Shown: positions 9,442 to 18,584, numbered from the stretch's first letter. The stretch is DNA of 64,000 bases from Providencia rettgeri (GCF_023205015.1 NZ_CP096258.1:3348001-3412000); one strand, 5' to 3'. Made by a program: numbers and translations. The notes: generated by a model from the sequence alone, not told the origin.

Positions 9442-10137
9442 ATGAAAGTTGGAATAATTGGCGCCATGGAACAGGAAGTGGCGATTTTGCGCTCACAAAT
9501 TGAAAACTGCCAAACTATTAACCGTGCTGGCTGTGAGATTTATACAGGCCAAATTAATGGCGTTGACGTTGCGTTATTGAAATCGGGTATTGGAAAAGTC
9601 GCAGCCGCAATCGGTACAACGCTATTATTAGAGCATTGCCAACCAGATGTCGTGATTAACACGGGTTCTGCGGGTGGTTTAGACCCTCGTTTAAACGTCG
9701 GCGATATCGTGGTTTCTACAGAAGTTCGTTACCATGATGCTGATGTGACCGCATTCGGTTATGAACCCGGCCAAATGGCACAGTGTCCGCCAGCTTTCGT
9801 TGCTGATACTAAGCTAATTGAAGTTGCTGAGCAGTGCATTAAGTTATTGGATATGAATGCTGTACGTGGTTTAGTCTGCAGCGGTGATGCTTTTATTAAT
9901 GGTGCTGAACCGCTAGCTCGCATCAAGGCCATGTTCCCGCAAGTTGCGGCAGTAGAAATGGAAGCCACTGCAATTGGCCAAGTGTGCCACCAATTTGGCA
10001 CCCCGTTTGTCGTCGTTCGTGCTATTTCAGATGTGGCAGATAAAGAATCTCATACGAGCTTTGATGAGTTTTTACCTGTTGCTGCTCGTCAATCTTCACT
10101 GATGATCACAGCAATTTTAGCTAAACTCGTTAAATAA
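9442..10137 (+). CDS. mtnN: 5'-methylthioadenosine/S-adenosylhomocysteine nucleosidase
   Basis: Removes adenine from methylthioadenosine, S-adenosylhomocysteine and 5'-deoxyadenosine, recycling by-products of SAM chemistry and feeding autoinducer-2 synthesis. The protein has 231 residues. Catalytic residues are seen as Glu12 (GAMEQE), the Glu in AVEMEATAIGQV and the Asp in VRAISDVADK. An upstream in-frame start exists at 9400, but the ATG at 9442 has a strong AAGGAGA ribosome-binding site and matches the family start MKVGIIGAMEQE. It sits before btuF as in E. coli. Also known as pfs. Confidence 0.97.
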   Translation: MKVGIIGAMEQEVAILRSQIENCQTINRAGCEIYTGQINGVDVALLKSGIGKVAAAIGTTLLLEHCQPDVVINTGSAGGLDPRLNVGDIVVSTEVRYHDADVTAFGYEPGQMAQCPPAFVADTKLIEVAEQCIKLLDMNAVRGLVCSGDAFINGAEPLARIKAMFPQVAAVEMEATAIGQVCHQFGTPFVVVRAISDVADKESHTSFDEFLPVAARQSSLMITAILAKLVK

Positions 10138-10144
10138 TTTTCAT

Positions 10145-10178
10145 AAAAGGTATAACCTTATGTTAGTTATACCTTTTT
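10145..10178 (+). terminator. Intrinsic terminator after mtnN
   Basis: A 12-bp stem AAAAGGTATAAC / GTTATACCTTTT with a 9-nt loop, running into a T-run. It begins eight bases after the mtnN stop and ends 22 bp before btuF, so it would separate or attenuate btuF from mtnN transcription. Confidence 0.8.
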
Positions 10179-10200
10179 ATTAATATCACAATGAATTCCC

Positions 10201-11031
10201 ATGAGAAGCATAACGTATTATTTTTCCCTTACAGCTAGCTTATTATGCGCTTTATTGGTGTCTTTTTCTGTTCTAGGAGCAGCAAAGCAACGCGTTATTA
10301 GTTTATCGCCTGCTAATACTGAGCTTGCTTATGCGGCAGGGCTTGGGGATAGCTTGATTGCAGCCAGTGCTTACTCCGATTACCCAGAGCAAGCAAATAA
10401 TTTGGAACAAGTCGCTGATTGGCAAGGTTTAAACGTCGAACGTATTATCGCACTTAAACCTGATTTAATCCTTGCATGGCGAGGAGGTAACCCCCAGCGT
10501 CCTCTTGATCAGCTTGCGGGTTTTGGCATTCCAATTATTTATTTCGATCCTCAAACCATTGATGATGTTATCAGTTCAGTGATTGAATTAGCGCAATACA
10601 GCCCAAATCCAGAGCTAGCACAGCAAAATGTAGAAAAAATGCGCGCTAAGCTGACTCCTTATCAAAATAAAAAAGTATCAAATAACAACCCCAGAAAAGT
10701 ATTCATTCAACTCGGTACTCAGCCTTTATTTAGCGCAGGTAATCACACGCTGCAAAATAATATCGTCGAGTTTTGTGGTGGTGAAAATGTTTTTGTAAAT
10801 AGTGCAGTACAATGGCCACAAGTCAGCCGTGAGCAGGTACTCACTCGCAAACCAGATGTAATTATTATGACTGGTTCAGCCGAACAGGAAAAAACAGTGA
10901 AAAAATTTTGGCACTCACAGCTCAATGTCCCAATTATCCGATTAAATGAAGATTGGTTTCACCGAGCAGGCCCAAGGATTGTTAATGCGACAGAACAACT
11001 GTGCGAGCAGTTAAACGCATTATCTGATTGA
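10201..11031 (+). CDS. btuF: Vitamin B12 periplasmic binding protein
   Basis: Periplasmic receptor that delivers cobalamin to the inner-membrane BtuCD ABC transporter. It has 276 residues. An N-terminal signal peptide (about 1-27, hydrophobic core FSLTASLLCALLVSFSVLGA) is followed by a type III periplasmic binding fold with RVISLSPANTELAYAAG and the VERIIALKPDLILAW strand-helix. It follows mtnN as in E. coli. The yadS gene that follows btuF in E. coli is missing; an ERIC cluster lies in its place. Confidence 0.94.
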   Translation: MRSITYYFSLTASLLCALLVSFSVLGAAKQRVISLSPANTELAYAAGLGDSLIAASAYSDYPEQANNLEQVADWQGLNVERIIALKPDLILAWRGGNPQRPLDQLAGFGIPIIYFDPQTIDDVISSVIELAQYSPNPELAQQNVEKMRAKLTPYQNKKVSNNNPRKVFIQLGTQPLFSAGNHTLQNNIVEFCGGENVFVNSAVQWPQVSREQVLTRKPDVIIMTGSAEQEKTVKKFWHSQLNVPIIRLNEDWFHRAGPRIVNATEQLCEQLNALSD

Positions 11032-11055
11032 GAATTACAAATTACAAATTACAAA

Positions 11056-11181
11056 AATTTTCTAAATAGTTCGAGTTGTGGCAAGGCGGCAAATGAAGAT
11101 ATCTCGGGGAGCATACATTAGTATGTGACCCGAGTAACTGAATGAAGCCAACACCGCCACAACTCGAAATATGACGAAAAA
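11056..11181 (+). repeat. ERIC (IRU) element, copy 1 of a cluster
   Basis: A full-length copy with left arm AATAGTTCGAGTTGTGGC and AAGGCGGC, core CTCGGGGAGCATACATTAGT, and right arm CACAACTCGAAATATGACGA. The arms pair with each other over about 12 bp. It starts 25 bp after the btuF stop. Confidence 0.93.
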
Positions 11182-11252
11182 TAGGAGCATACAAAAGTAT
11201 GTGACTAGGTCTAGTGAATGCAGCCAACACGGCTACAGATTGAAGAAGAACT
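11182..11252 (+). repeat. ERIC fragment (right half only), copy 2
   Basis: Begins abruptly in the core (TAGGAGCATACAAAAGTATG) directly after copy 1 and runs to a divergent right end TTGAAGAAGAA. The roughly 45-bp core is identical to copy 3, which points to a local duplication rather than an independent old insertion. Confidence 0.85.
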
Positions 11253-11256
11253 CAAT

Positions 11257-11383
11257 AATTCTCTAAATCATTCGGCCTGTAGCAAGGCGGCAAATGAGCT
11301 AGAACCTAGGAGCATACAAAAGTATGTGACTAGGTCTAGTGAATGCAGCCAACACAGCTACAGGTTGAAGGATGACGAGAATT
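11257..11383 (+). repeat. ERIC (IRU) element, copy 3, ending at the erpA stop
   Basis: A full-length copy: left arm CTAAATCATTCGGCCTGTAG with AAGGCGGC, core CCTAGGAGCATACAAAAGTA, right terminus GGATGACGAGAATTA. The last two or three bases overlap the erpA stop codon (TTA on this strand, 11382-11384). Confidence 0.92.
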
Positions 11384-11726
11384 AGACGCTAAAGGACGAA
11401 CCACACCCACAAGTAGACTTAGCATTCGGGTTAGTTACAATAAAGCGCGAACCTTCTAAGCCTTCAGTATAATCAACACTTCCACCCACTAAATATTGTA
11501 GGCTCATTGGGTCTACAACAAGAGCAACACCTTGTTTCTCGATTGTCATATCGCCTTCATTGATTTGGTCATCAAATGTGAAACCATATTGGAAACCGCT
11601 GCATCCGCCACCAGTGATATAAACACGCAGACGCAGATTTGGATTGTCCTCATCAGAGACTAGATCTTTAACTTTAATTGCTGCCGCATCAGTAAATTGC
11701 AAAGGCAGAGCTGCATCATCACTCAT
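11382..11726 (-). CDS. erpA: Iron-sulfur cluster insertion protein ErpA
   Basis: A-type carrier that passes Fe-S clusters to apoproteins, in E. coli including the essential isoprenoid enzyme IspG. The 114 residues match the E. coli length. The three ligand cysteines are present: Cys42 in GGGCSGF and Cys106/Cys108 in STCGCGSS near the C-terminus. Its orientation relative to btuF and hemL is the same as in E. coli, although yadS and clcA are missing. A promoter overlapped by a dyad lies about 70-100 bp upstream. The stop codon is fused to an ERIC right end. Confidence 0.97.
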   Translation of the reverse strand: MSDDAALPLQFTDAAAIKVKDLVSDEDNPNLRLRVYITGGGCSGFQYGFTFDDQINEGDMTIEKQGVALVVDPMSLQYLVGGSVDYTEGLEGSRFIVTNPNAKSTCGCGSSFSV

Positions 11727-11795
11727 TTTTTTACTCCAAACCGGTGACCGGTAAATTCATGTGTAGGCTAAAACCTACTCAGATCAATTAACCTA

Positions 11796-11827
11796 ATTAT
11801 CCGCCACTTGACTAAATGGTTCAAGTG
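11796..11827 (-). promoter_or_regulatory. erpA promoter with overlapping dyad (candidate IscR operator)
   Basis: On the minus strand, TTGAAC (11824-11819) and GATAAT (11801-11796) are separated by exactly 17 bp, a good sigma-70 promoter reading toward erpA. A 7-bp inverted repeat CACTTGA/TCAAGTG (11805-11827, 9-bp spacer) covers the -35 and most of the spacer, so a bound protein would repress. E. coli erpA is known to be controlled by IscR. The core GACTAAATGGTTC only partly resembles the IscR type 1 half-sites, so the regulator's identity is inference. Confidence 0.5.
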
Positions 11828-11940
11828 TTGTTACGCAATTAGACACATTGTGCATATCTTCGTATCAACATTTGGTTTAATTGGTGTGGTGCTTTAGAAT
11901 GAGAGCAATTTTTTTCTTAGCCTCTTTCTGGAGCCCTGCG

Positions 11941-13230
11941 ATGTCACAATCTGAAAAACTTTACGCACAAGCAAAAGAACAAATTCCTGGTGGTGTAAAC
12001 TCCCCTGTTCGTGCTTTTAATGGTGTTGGTGGAACCCCATTATTTATTGAAAAAGCGGATGGCGCTTATATTTATGACGTTGATGGTAAAGCCTATGTAG
12101 ATTATGTTGGCTCATGGGGACCAATGGTTTTAGGCCATAACCATCCTGAGATCCGTGATGCCGTGATCAAAGCGGTTCATAAAGGGTTAAGTTTTGGTGC
12201 TCCGACTGCCGCTGAAGTTGAAATGGCTGAATTAGTTTGTGAGTTAGTCCCCTCTATGGATATGGTACGCATGGTGAATTCAGGCACTGAGGCGACCATG
12301 AGCGCAATTCGTCTGGCGCGCGGTTACACAGGCCGTGACAAAATCATCAAATTTGAAGGCTGCTATCATGGCCATGCAGATTGCTTATTAGTCAAAGCGG
12401 GTTCTGGTGCGCTTACTATGGGCGAACCAAACTCCCCGGGTGTACCTGAAGATTTTGTAAAACACACATTAACTTGTACCTATAATGACCTAACTTCAGT
12501 TCGCCAAGCATTTGAAAACTACCCAGAAGATATTGCGTGCGTGATTGTTGAACCTGTTGCTGGAAATATGAATTGCGTACCACCAACAGCTGAATTTCTC
12601 CCCGGTTTACGTGCACTATGTGATGAATTCAATGCCGTACTCATCATTGATGAAGTTATGACAGGCTTTCGCGTCGCATTAGGTGGAGCACAAGATTACT
12701 ATGATGTTCAGCCTGATTTAACCTGTTTAGGTAAAATCATCGGTGGTGGTATGCCTGTTGGCGCCTTCGGTGGCCGCCTTGAAATTATGGAAAAACTAGC
12801 ACCAATTGGGCCTGTTTACCAAGCAGGGACCTTATCGGGTAACCCTGTCGCGATGGCTGCAGGTCTTGCTTGCTTAAAAGAAGTCTCTCAACCGGGTGTT
12901 CATTCACGTTTAAATGAATTAACAGAAAAGTTAGCTCGTGGTTTAAAACGTGTTTCCGCAGAGCAAGGTATCCCGATGGTTATCAATCACGTCGGTGGCA
13001 TGTTTGGTATTTTCTTCACCGACGCCCCAACCGTAACTTGCTACCAAGACGTGATGAAATGTGACGTTGAACGCTTTAAAAAGTTCTTCCATTACATGTT
13101 AGAACAAGGTATTTACCTCGCACCTTCTGCATTTGAAGCAGGTTTTATGTCTATCGCACACAGCGATGAAGATATTGAGAAAACGGTTAAAGCGGCAGAA
13201 ACTGCATTAATGAAAATTAAAAAGAATTAA
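11941..13230 (+). CDS. hemL: Glutamate-1-semialdehyde 2,1-aminomutase
   Basis: PLP enzyme that converts glutamate-1-semialdehyde to 5-aminolevulinate, the committed tetrapyrrole precursor. It has 429 residues from the ATG at 11941 (GGAG ribosome-binding site 8 bp upstream); an in-frame start at 11881 would add 20 residues not seen in the family. Family motifs are PGGVNSPVRAF at the N-terminus, the NSGTEATMSAIRLAR phosphate-binding helix, the Asp in LIIDEVMTGFR, and the PLP lysine in CLGKIIGGGMPVGAFGG. It is divergent from erpA and followed by a strong terminator. Confidence 0.97.
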   Translation: MSQSEKLYAQAKEQIPGGVNSPVRAFNGVGGTPLFIEKADGAYIYDVDGKAYVDYVGSWGPMVLGHNHPEIRDAVIKAVHKGLSFGAPTAAEVEMAELVCELVPSMDMVRMVNSGTEATMSAIRLARGYTGRDKIIKFEGCYHGHADCLLVKAGSGALTMGEPNSPGVPEDFVKHTLTCTYNDLTSVRQAFENYPEDIACVIVEPVAGNMNCVPPTAEFLPGLRALCDEFNAVLIIDEVMTGFRVALGGAQDYYDVQPDLTCLGKIIGGGMPVGAFGGRLEIMEKLAPIGPVYQAGTLSGNPVAMAAGLACLKEVSQPGVHSRLNELTEKLARGLKRVSAEQGIPMVINHVGGMFGIFFTDAPTVTCYQDVMKCDVERFKKFFHYMLEQGIYLAPSAFEAGFMSIAHSDEDIEKTVKAAETALMKIKKN

Positions 13231-13246
13231 TTCACATTGATGTTAT

Positions 13247-13283
13247 AGAGGTGAAATTTATCCAATTTCACCTCTATTTTTTT
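13247..13283 (+). terminator. Intrinsic terminator of hemL
   Basis: A 12-bp perfect stem AGAGGTGAAATT / AATTTCACCTCT with a 5-nt loop and a run of T residues, starting 17 bp after the hemL stop. Confidence 0.9.
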
Positions 13284-13363
13284 ATAGTTAAGAATAGATA
13301 ACGCTCGATTTGACACCACAACGCTCTAACTAGCCTTTAAAATAATTAATTCACCAGCTAATT

Positions 13364-13409
13364 CTCTATGAAGCCAACACAGTCACAACTTGAAATATGA
13401 CGAGAATTT
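13364..13409 (+). repeat. ERIC remnant (right end) at the mrcB stop
   Basis: Only the right third of an ERIC is recognisable: GAAGCCAACACAGTCACAAC followed by TTGAAATATGACGAGAATTT. Its last bases overlap the mrcB stop codon (13408-13410). The core and left arm are not recognisable upstream. Confidence 0.75.
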
Positions 13410-15930
13410 AGGGGCTATTGCCAAACATATCCTTAACCCAATCCGGTGCATCATCTTGTTGCTCGCCATTATTACCATTTAAGTCCCAGACCGGAGCTTG
13501 CTCTTCTGACGCTTGGCATAACCCTTCTGGGTTATCTGTCCAAATCGGCAACATTCTACCGCCGCCGAAGTTTGAGCAACTTAATTGACCATCAGCAGTG
13601 ACTTGCATATCAACAATGCCCTCTGGTGCACGGTTAATGAGTGCCAATGGCGCTTGGTTATCTAAGTAGCGTTGGTACACCTTCAGTGCGCCTGTCGCCC
13701 CAGTTAATTGTGTTGGGCCGTTATTGTCACGGCCAACCCACACAATTGCGACCTCTTTGCCATCAATCCCTGCATACCAGCTATCACGTAGATCGTTAGT
13801 TGTCCCTGTTTTACCGGCTAAATTATACTTTGCGTATTTAGACAATAAGACTCGGCCCGTACCTTGTTTAACCACTTGTTGCATACCATACAATGTGAGG
13901 TATGCCGCTTGTGAAGGTACTGCTCGCTCAGCAGATGGGTAGCTTTGGTAAATCTCGTTGCCATCGCCATCAATAACAGAACGTAGTGCCGACAATTTCG
14001 CACGATTACCATTACCACCAATAGTTTGGAATACTTGAGCAACTTCAGCAGGTGTTAAGTTAACCGCCCCTAAGAGCATCGCGGGAACTTTTTCCATAGC
14101 CGCCGCAGGTGCCCCTAAGCGTACAAAGGTGTTAAACACTTGGTCTAAACCGACCTCTAAGCCTAAGTTTACGGTTGGGATATTCTGTGATTTAGCCAAG
14201 GCGTCAACTAACATCATCCGGCCATTGAAATTGCGGCTGTAGTTTCTCGGGCTCCAGTTTTGATTCCCAACTTTAACTGTTAGTGGCTCATCTTTTAACC
14301 ATGTATTTAAACGAAAACGGTCCGGTTCACTTAGTGCAGCGAGGTATACAGGAGGTTTTGCCAGAGAACCAATGCTACGCCGTGCATTTAACGCACGATT
14401 AAACCCTGAATATTGGGGTTGAGAACCACCAACCATCGCACGTACTTCGCCATTAATGCGGTCAACTACTACCATGGCTCCTTCTATGTCATCTAATTTA
14501 CGAGATTTACGTAAATCAGCGACACCATTCTCAACTGCATTTTCAGCCGCAGTTTGAGCAACTGGGTCTAGGGTGGTAAAAATTTTCGCACCGGAGAGTT
14601 CTTTAACTTTATCACCCAATTTTTCATTGAGTTCTAAACGAACCATTTGCATAAAGGCAGGTTGAGAAGCCACCAGCCCTTCTTTATTTTTCACCCCAAG
14701 AGGCCTTGCGCTAAGTACCTGATACATTTCTTGGTCAATCACGCCACGTGTTTCCAAGATTTTCAGCACGATATTACGGCGTTTAATCGCATTTTGTGGT
14801 TTAGTCCAAGGGTTATATGTTGACGCCCCCTGCACCATCCCCACTAATAAAGCCTGTTGGTCAAAGCTTAACTCATTGATTGGTCGGCCAAAATAATACA
14901 GGCTCGCTAATGGGAAGCCACGAATTTCGTCATTTCCATTTTGACCTAAAAAGACTTCGTTTAAATACAGCTCTAAAATACGTTCTTTACTGTAGTTGTA
15001 GTCCAGTAAAACCGCCATATACGCTTCATTCGCTTTACGCTTTAATGTGCGCTCATTAGTTAAAAACAAGTTTTTGACTAACTGTTGGGTTAACGTACTT
15101 CCCCCTTGAACGGAGCGCCCAGCACTTAAGTTAGCAACAACAGCACGACCAATAGAGTACAAACTGACGCCATCATGCTCATAAAAGTTGCGATCTTCGG
15201 TTTCTAGTAAGATTTTAACTAGAGATTCGGGAAAGTCAGATATCGGCAAAACTAACCGTTGCTCATTATTTGCCGACTGCATCATTGTGATCAGTTTCGG
15301 GTCTAAACGGAAAAAACCAAATGAGCGACCGTTCTCCATGTTTTCGATCTTACTCAAGGCATTATTTTCAAACACCATTCGAGCAAGTATTTGCCCTTCT
15401 TTTTGATCAGGGAAATTGAACGGTCGACGTAAGATTTCGATGCTATTACCACGCACCACAAATTCGCCCGATGTTGTTATTTTACTCACCTTACGGTATT
15501 GCATGCCTTCAAGTAGGCGAACCATTTCTGCCTGGCTGTAATCCATACCGGGCTCAAGGTTAACCATTCGGCCGTATACGGCGGCGGGTAAATCCCACAC
15601 CTTACCATCGAGACGTTCTTTAATTTGTTGATTTAAATAAAAACCATATGCCGCGAGTAAAACCGCAAACACGATCATCAGTTTGACGAGCAGCCAAAAC
15701 CAACGCCATTTACTTTTTACCTTTCGAGGCTTGTTATTTCTTGAGCCTTTTTTAGCCATTTGCTCTTCTTCATCTTCATCATCGAGATATTGTTCATCAA
15801 TATCATCATGTTCGAATAAATCTTCATCGTCATAGTCATCGCGGTCTCTACGACGGCGGGATGAAGACTGTTTTTTCCCAGCAGTTTTTTTGTTACGCCT
15901 GCCGATTGGTTCAAAATCTTTACCTGACAT
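13408..15930 (-). CDS. mrcB: Penicillin-binding protein 1B
   Basis: Bifunctional murein synthase that polymerises glycan strands and crosslinks peptides during cell elongation. The 840 residues compare with 844 in E. coli. Seen in order: a charged cytoplasmic tail with an unusually acidic stretch (about 31-57); one membrane helix (about 76-97); a UB2H region that in E. coli binds LpoB; a GT51 glycosyltransferase with EDRNFYEHDG and GGSTLTQQLVKN; and a transpeptidase with the SxxK serine in SIGSLAKP, SQN and KTGTTNDLRDSW. hrpB lies upstream as in E. coli; the fhu genes that neighbour mrcB there are absent. Confidence 0.97.
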   Translation of the reverse strand: MSGKDFEPIGRRNKKTAGKKQSSSRRRRDRDDYDDEDLFEHDDIDEQYLDDEDEEEQMAKKGSRNNKPRKVKSKWRWFWLLVKLMIVFAVLLAAYGFYLNQQIKERLDGKVWDLPAAVYGRMVNLEPGMDYSQAEMVRLLEGMQYRKVSKITTSGEFVVRGNSIEILRRPFNFPDQKEGQILARMVFENNALSKIENMENGRSFGFFRLDPKLITMMQSANNEQRLVLPISDFPESLVKILLETEDRNFYEHDGVSLYSIGRAVVANLSAGRSVQGGSTLTQQLVKNLFLTNERTLKRKANEAYMAVLLDYNYSKERILELYLNEVFLGQNGNDEIRGFPLASLYYFGRPINELSFDQQALLVGMVQGASTYNPWTKPQNAIKRRNIVLKILETRGVIDQEMYQVLSARPLGVKNKEGLVASQPAFMQMVRLELNEKLGDKVKELSGAKIFTTLDPVAQTAAENAVENGVADLRKSRKLDDIEGAMVVVDRINGEVRAMVGGSQPQYSGFNRALNARRSIGSLAKPPVYLAALSEPDRFRLNTWLKDEPLTVKVGNQNWSPRNYSRNFNGRMMLVDALAKSQNIPTVNLGLEVGLDQVFNTFVRLGAPAAAMEKVPAMLLGAVNLTPAEVAQVFQTIGGNGNRAKLSALRSVIDGDGNEIYQSYPSAERAVPSQAAYLTLYGMQQVVKQGTGRVLLSKYAKYNLAGKTGTTNDLRDSWYAGIDGKEVAIVWVGRDNNGPTQLTGATGALKVYQRYLDNQAPLALINRAPEGIVDMQVTADGQLSCSNFGGGRMLPIWTDNPEGLCQASEEQAPVWDLNGNNGEQQDDAPDWVKDMFGNSP

Positions 15931-16112
15931 GGTCGCTCCATATCACCTTACAAAATATCTGAGTCACTCACTATTTATGCCAGTTTAGTGGTTAATTTTG
16001 GCCCATAACCTCAGAGATTTCACCAAAGAAAGCTCTTAATTACATTTCCTTACTCAGTTTAGCCTATCAATTGGCTAAACAAGGAAACCCGCTATTAGAG
16101 CATAAAAATAGG

Positions 16113-18584
16113 TTATTTCGCACCCATCATCGCTTTTTTTGTTTGTCTTGTTGGTGCAGTATTTGCAGGGTCATCCGGCCATAAATGTTTTGGATAACGC
16201 CCTTTCATCTCTTTTTGTATCTCTTTATAGCTGCCTTGCCAAAACGCGCCAAGGTCTTGCGTGATCTGCAACGGCCGCATGGCAGGGGACAGTAGAGATA
16301 CCGTTACCGCTATCTTCCCTTGTGCTATTGTCGGATTTGTTTTTTCTCCATACATCTCTTGCATTCGAATTGCGATTACAGGAGGCTTATCTAACGAATA
16401 GTGAATACTTACATCATGTAAAGATGGCGCCTGATAGCGTCTTGGGAACATATTTTCTAACCATTGTTGCTGCTGCCAATCTAATCGATTGATTAATAAA
16501 GAGGCTAAGTCAATCTGCTGTAATTTTTGTTTATTCGTTACGCCATCAAGATAAGGTTCTAGCCATTCACCCAGCGAATCCAATAGCGCTGTATCATCAA
16601 AATCTGGCAAGTCAACATCGGGAAAATACTGCTTAGCTAACGTACAACGGACACATAATTGCCGCGCATCTTCCTGCCAATTTAGCTGCTGTAAGCCATT
16701 TTGTTTCAACCAATACACCAACGCTTGGCGAAGTTCAGTCTTATCTGGGTTGCTTAAACGTTCTGATTTCACCACTAATTGACCGCATTGCAAGCGCTTC
16801 CAAGCTAATAATGTCCCTTTTTGTTCATCCCATTCGACCGTTTCTTGAGTGTTAAACAGTGATGGGCAATCGGCTTGTAGTCTGTCAATCTCGACAGGGT
16901 AAGCCAAGGAAATACGTGCATCCGCTGTATTTTCTGGCTGCCATAAGGATACCACCATTAACCACGGTGTCCCCAATAGTCTATCTGATTCACCCAACGT
17001 TGCCCCTAAGCCACTCGCTAATTGGTAACGTTGTTGGTTATCTCGAGATTTCGCTATGTAGTCGGGAAACCCTGTAGCCAGCAACGTTGGTAACCACTCA
17101 CTAATGAGCGCATCTCGCTGACCAATGGTACTCGGCACTTTTTGTTCGCAAAGTGCTGATGCTCTTTTACACCACCCCTCTGTTGGCCTTTCTATGCAAT
17201 AGCGAAGATCCGCATCTTGTTGACGAGGAGGTTCCTCGATAATCGCCACCAGTAGTGCTGCTAATTGAATAACATGCTGATTTTGGCTTTGTTGTGCTCT
17301 ACATAACATTGCTGCTGTTCGTACTGAACTACCTAACTCCGCCATCTGCTGCCCAAAAGACGTTAACTTACCAGCAGCATCAATAGCACCTAATTTACCC
17401 AGTAAATCTTTTGCCGCTGATATCGCAGGTTTTGGTGGTAAAGTGAGCCAGCTAAGCTGTGCCGCATCGTGGCACCCCCACTGTAATAAAGACAGCCATA
17501 AGCTACTCAGGTCACTTTGCGCAATTTCGGCTTCACTAAATTGTGCCGCCCGCTCAGCTTGCTCTTCACTAAACAAGTGCCAACAAACTCCTGCTTCCAA
17601 ACGGCCTGCTCGCCCTGCTCTCTGCGCCATCGACGCTTGGCTAATTCGCTGTTTCACTAATTTGGTTAACCCTGTTCGTGGATTGAACTGCCCCACACGT
17701 TCAAAACCACTGTCCATCACAAGGCGGATCCCTTCAATCGTCAAGCTGGTTTCCGCAATATTGGTGGCTAATACCACCTTACGCATACCTTCAGGTGCCA
17801 CTTGTATCGCTTGTTGCTGAGCCTGTAGAGATAGTGCTCCGTATAAAGGACATAAAAGTATGTCCTCACTGACCATCAAAGCGAGTTCTACTCTTACTTT
17901 CTCGATTTCCCCCACACCTGGAAGAAATAATAATAAAGACCCATGCGCTTGCTGCAATAATTGCCAAGCTGCCAATGCCACTTCTTTATGAAAGAGTTTA
18001 TTTGGCTTTATTGGATGATACTCACGTATGACGGGAAATGTACGCCCTTGTGAAGTAATAACCGGCGCATCAGGAAACAGCTGAGACAGCCCTTGATTAT
18101 CCAATGTCGCTGACATCAATAGAATACGCAAATCTTCGCGTAAAGCTTGTTGTGAATCAATTAACAAAGCTAGACCGAGGTCTGCTTGTAAGTTTCGTTC
18201 ATGAAACTCATCTAAAATAACTAAACCAACCCCTTCAAGCATTGGGTCATTTTGCAATAAACGAGTCAGTACGCCTTCTGTCACCACTTCAAGACGCGTG
18301 TGACGACTAACTTTAGTTTCAGAGCGCATGCGTAAACCGATGGTATGACCGACTTCTTCACCAAGTTGTTGTGCAAGACGAGCCGCCACTGAACGTGCCG
18401 CTAGGCGACGAGGCTCCAACATGATAACCCGACCATTAATAACCCCACTCTTTAATATTTCTAGCGGCAAAACAGTTGATTTACCCGCACCTGTAGGTGC
18501 ATGAAGCAATACTTGAGGTGAAGCCATCAAGGCGGTAAGTATGTCCTCACAAACTTCGAATATCGGTAACACTGGGGTTATCAC
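16113..18584 (-). CDS. hrpB: ATP-dependent RNA helicase HrpB (DEAH-box family)
   Basis: DExH-box helicase of the HrpA/HrpB family; its cellular role is not well defined. It has 823 residues. Walker A is APTGAGKST near residue 30, the DExH motif is LDEFHERNLQADLGL, motif VI is QRAGRAGRLEAG, and the C-terminal HrpB domain ends MFPRRYQAP...YPKHLWPDDP. The longest frame begins with GTG at 18584, which sits only one base from the GGAG. A second GTG at 18572 (VLPIFEV) has that GGAG about 11 bp upstream, so the true start is uncertain by four codons. It is divergent from sfsA. Confidence 0.95.
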   Translation of the reverse strand: MITPVLPIFEVCEDILTALMASPQVLLHAPTGAGKSTVLPLEILKSGVINGRVIMLEPRRLAARSVAARLAQQLGEEVGHTIGLRMRSETKVSRHTRLEVVTEGVLTRLLQNDPMLEGVGLVILDEFHERNLQADLGLALLIDSQQALREDLRILLMSATLDNQGLSQLFPDAPVITSQGRTFPVIREYHPIKPNKLFHKEVALAAWQLLQQAHGSLLLFLPGVGEIEKVRVELALMVSEDILLCPLYGALSLQAQQQAIQVAPEGMRKVVLATNIAETSLTIEGIRLVMDSGFERVGQFNPRTGLTKLVKQRISQASMAQRAGRAGRLEAGVCWHLFSEEQAERAAQFSEAEIAQSDLSSLWLSLLQWGCHDAAQLSWLTLPPKPAISAAKDLLGKLGAIDAAGKLTSFGQQMAELGSSVRTAAMLCRAQQSQNQHVIQLAALLVAIIEEPPRQQDADLRYCIERPTEGWCKRASALCEQKVPSTIGQRDALISEWLPTLLATGFPDYIAKSRDNQQRYQLASGLGATLGESDRLLGTPWLMVVSLWQPENTADARISLAYPVEIDRLQADCPSLFNTQETVEWDEQKGTLLAWKRLQCGQLVVKSERLSNPDKTELRQALVYWLKQNGLQQLNWQEDARQLCVRCTLAKQYFPDVDLPDFDDTALLDSLGEWLEPYLDGVTNKQKLQQIDLASLLINRLDWQQQQWLENMFPRRYQAPSLHDVSIHYSLDKPPVIAIRMQEMYGEKTNPTIAQGKIAVTVSLLSPAMRPLQITQDLGAFWQGSYKEIQKEMKGRYPKHLWPDDPANTAPTRQTKKAMMGAK

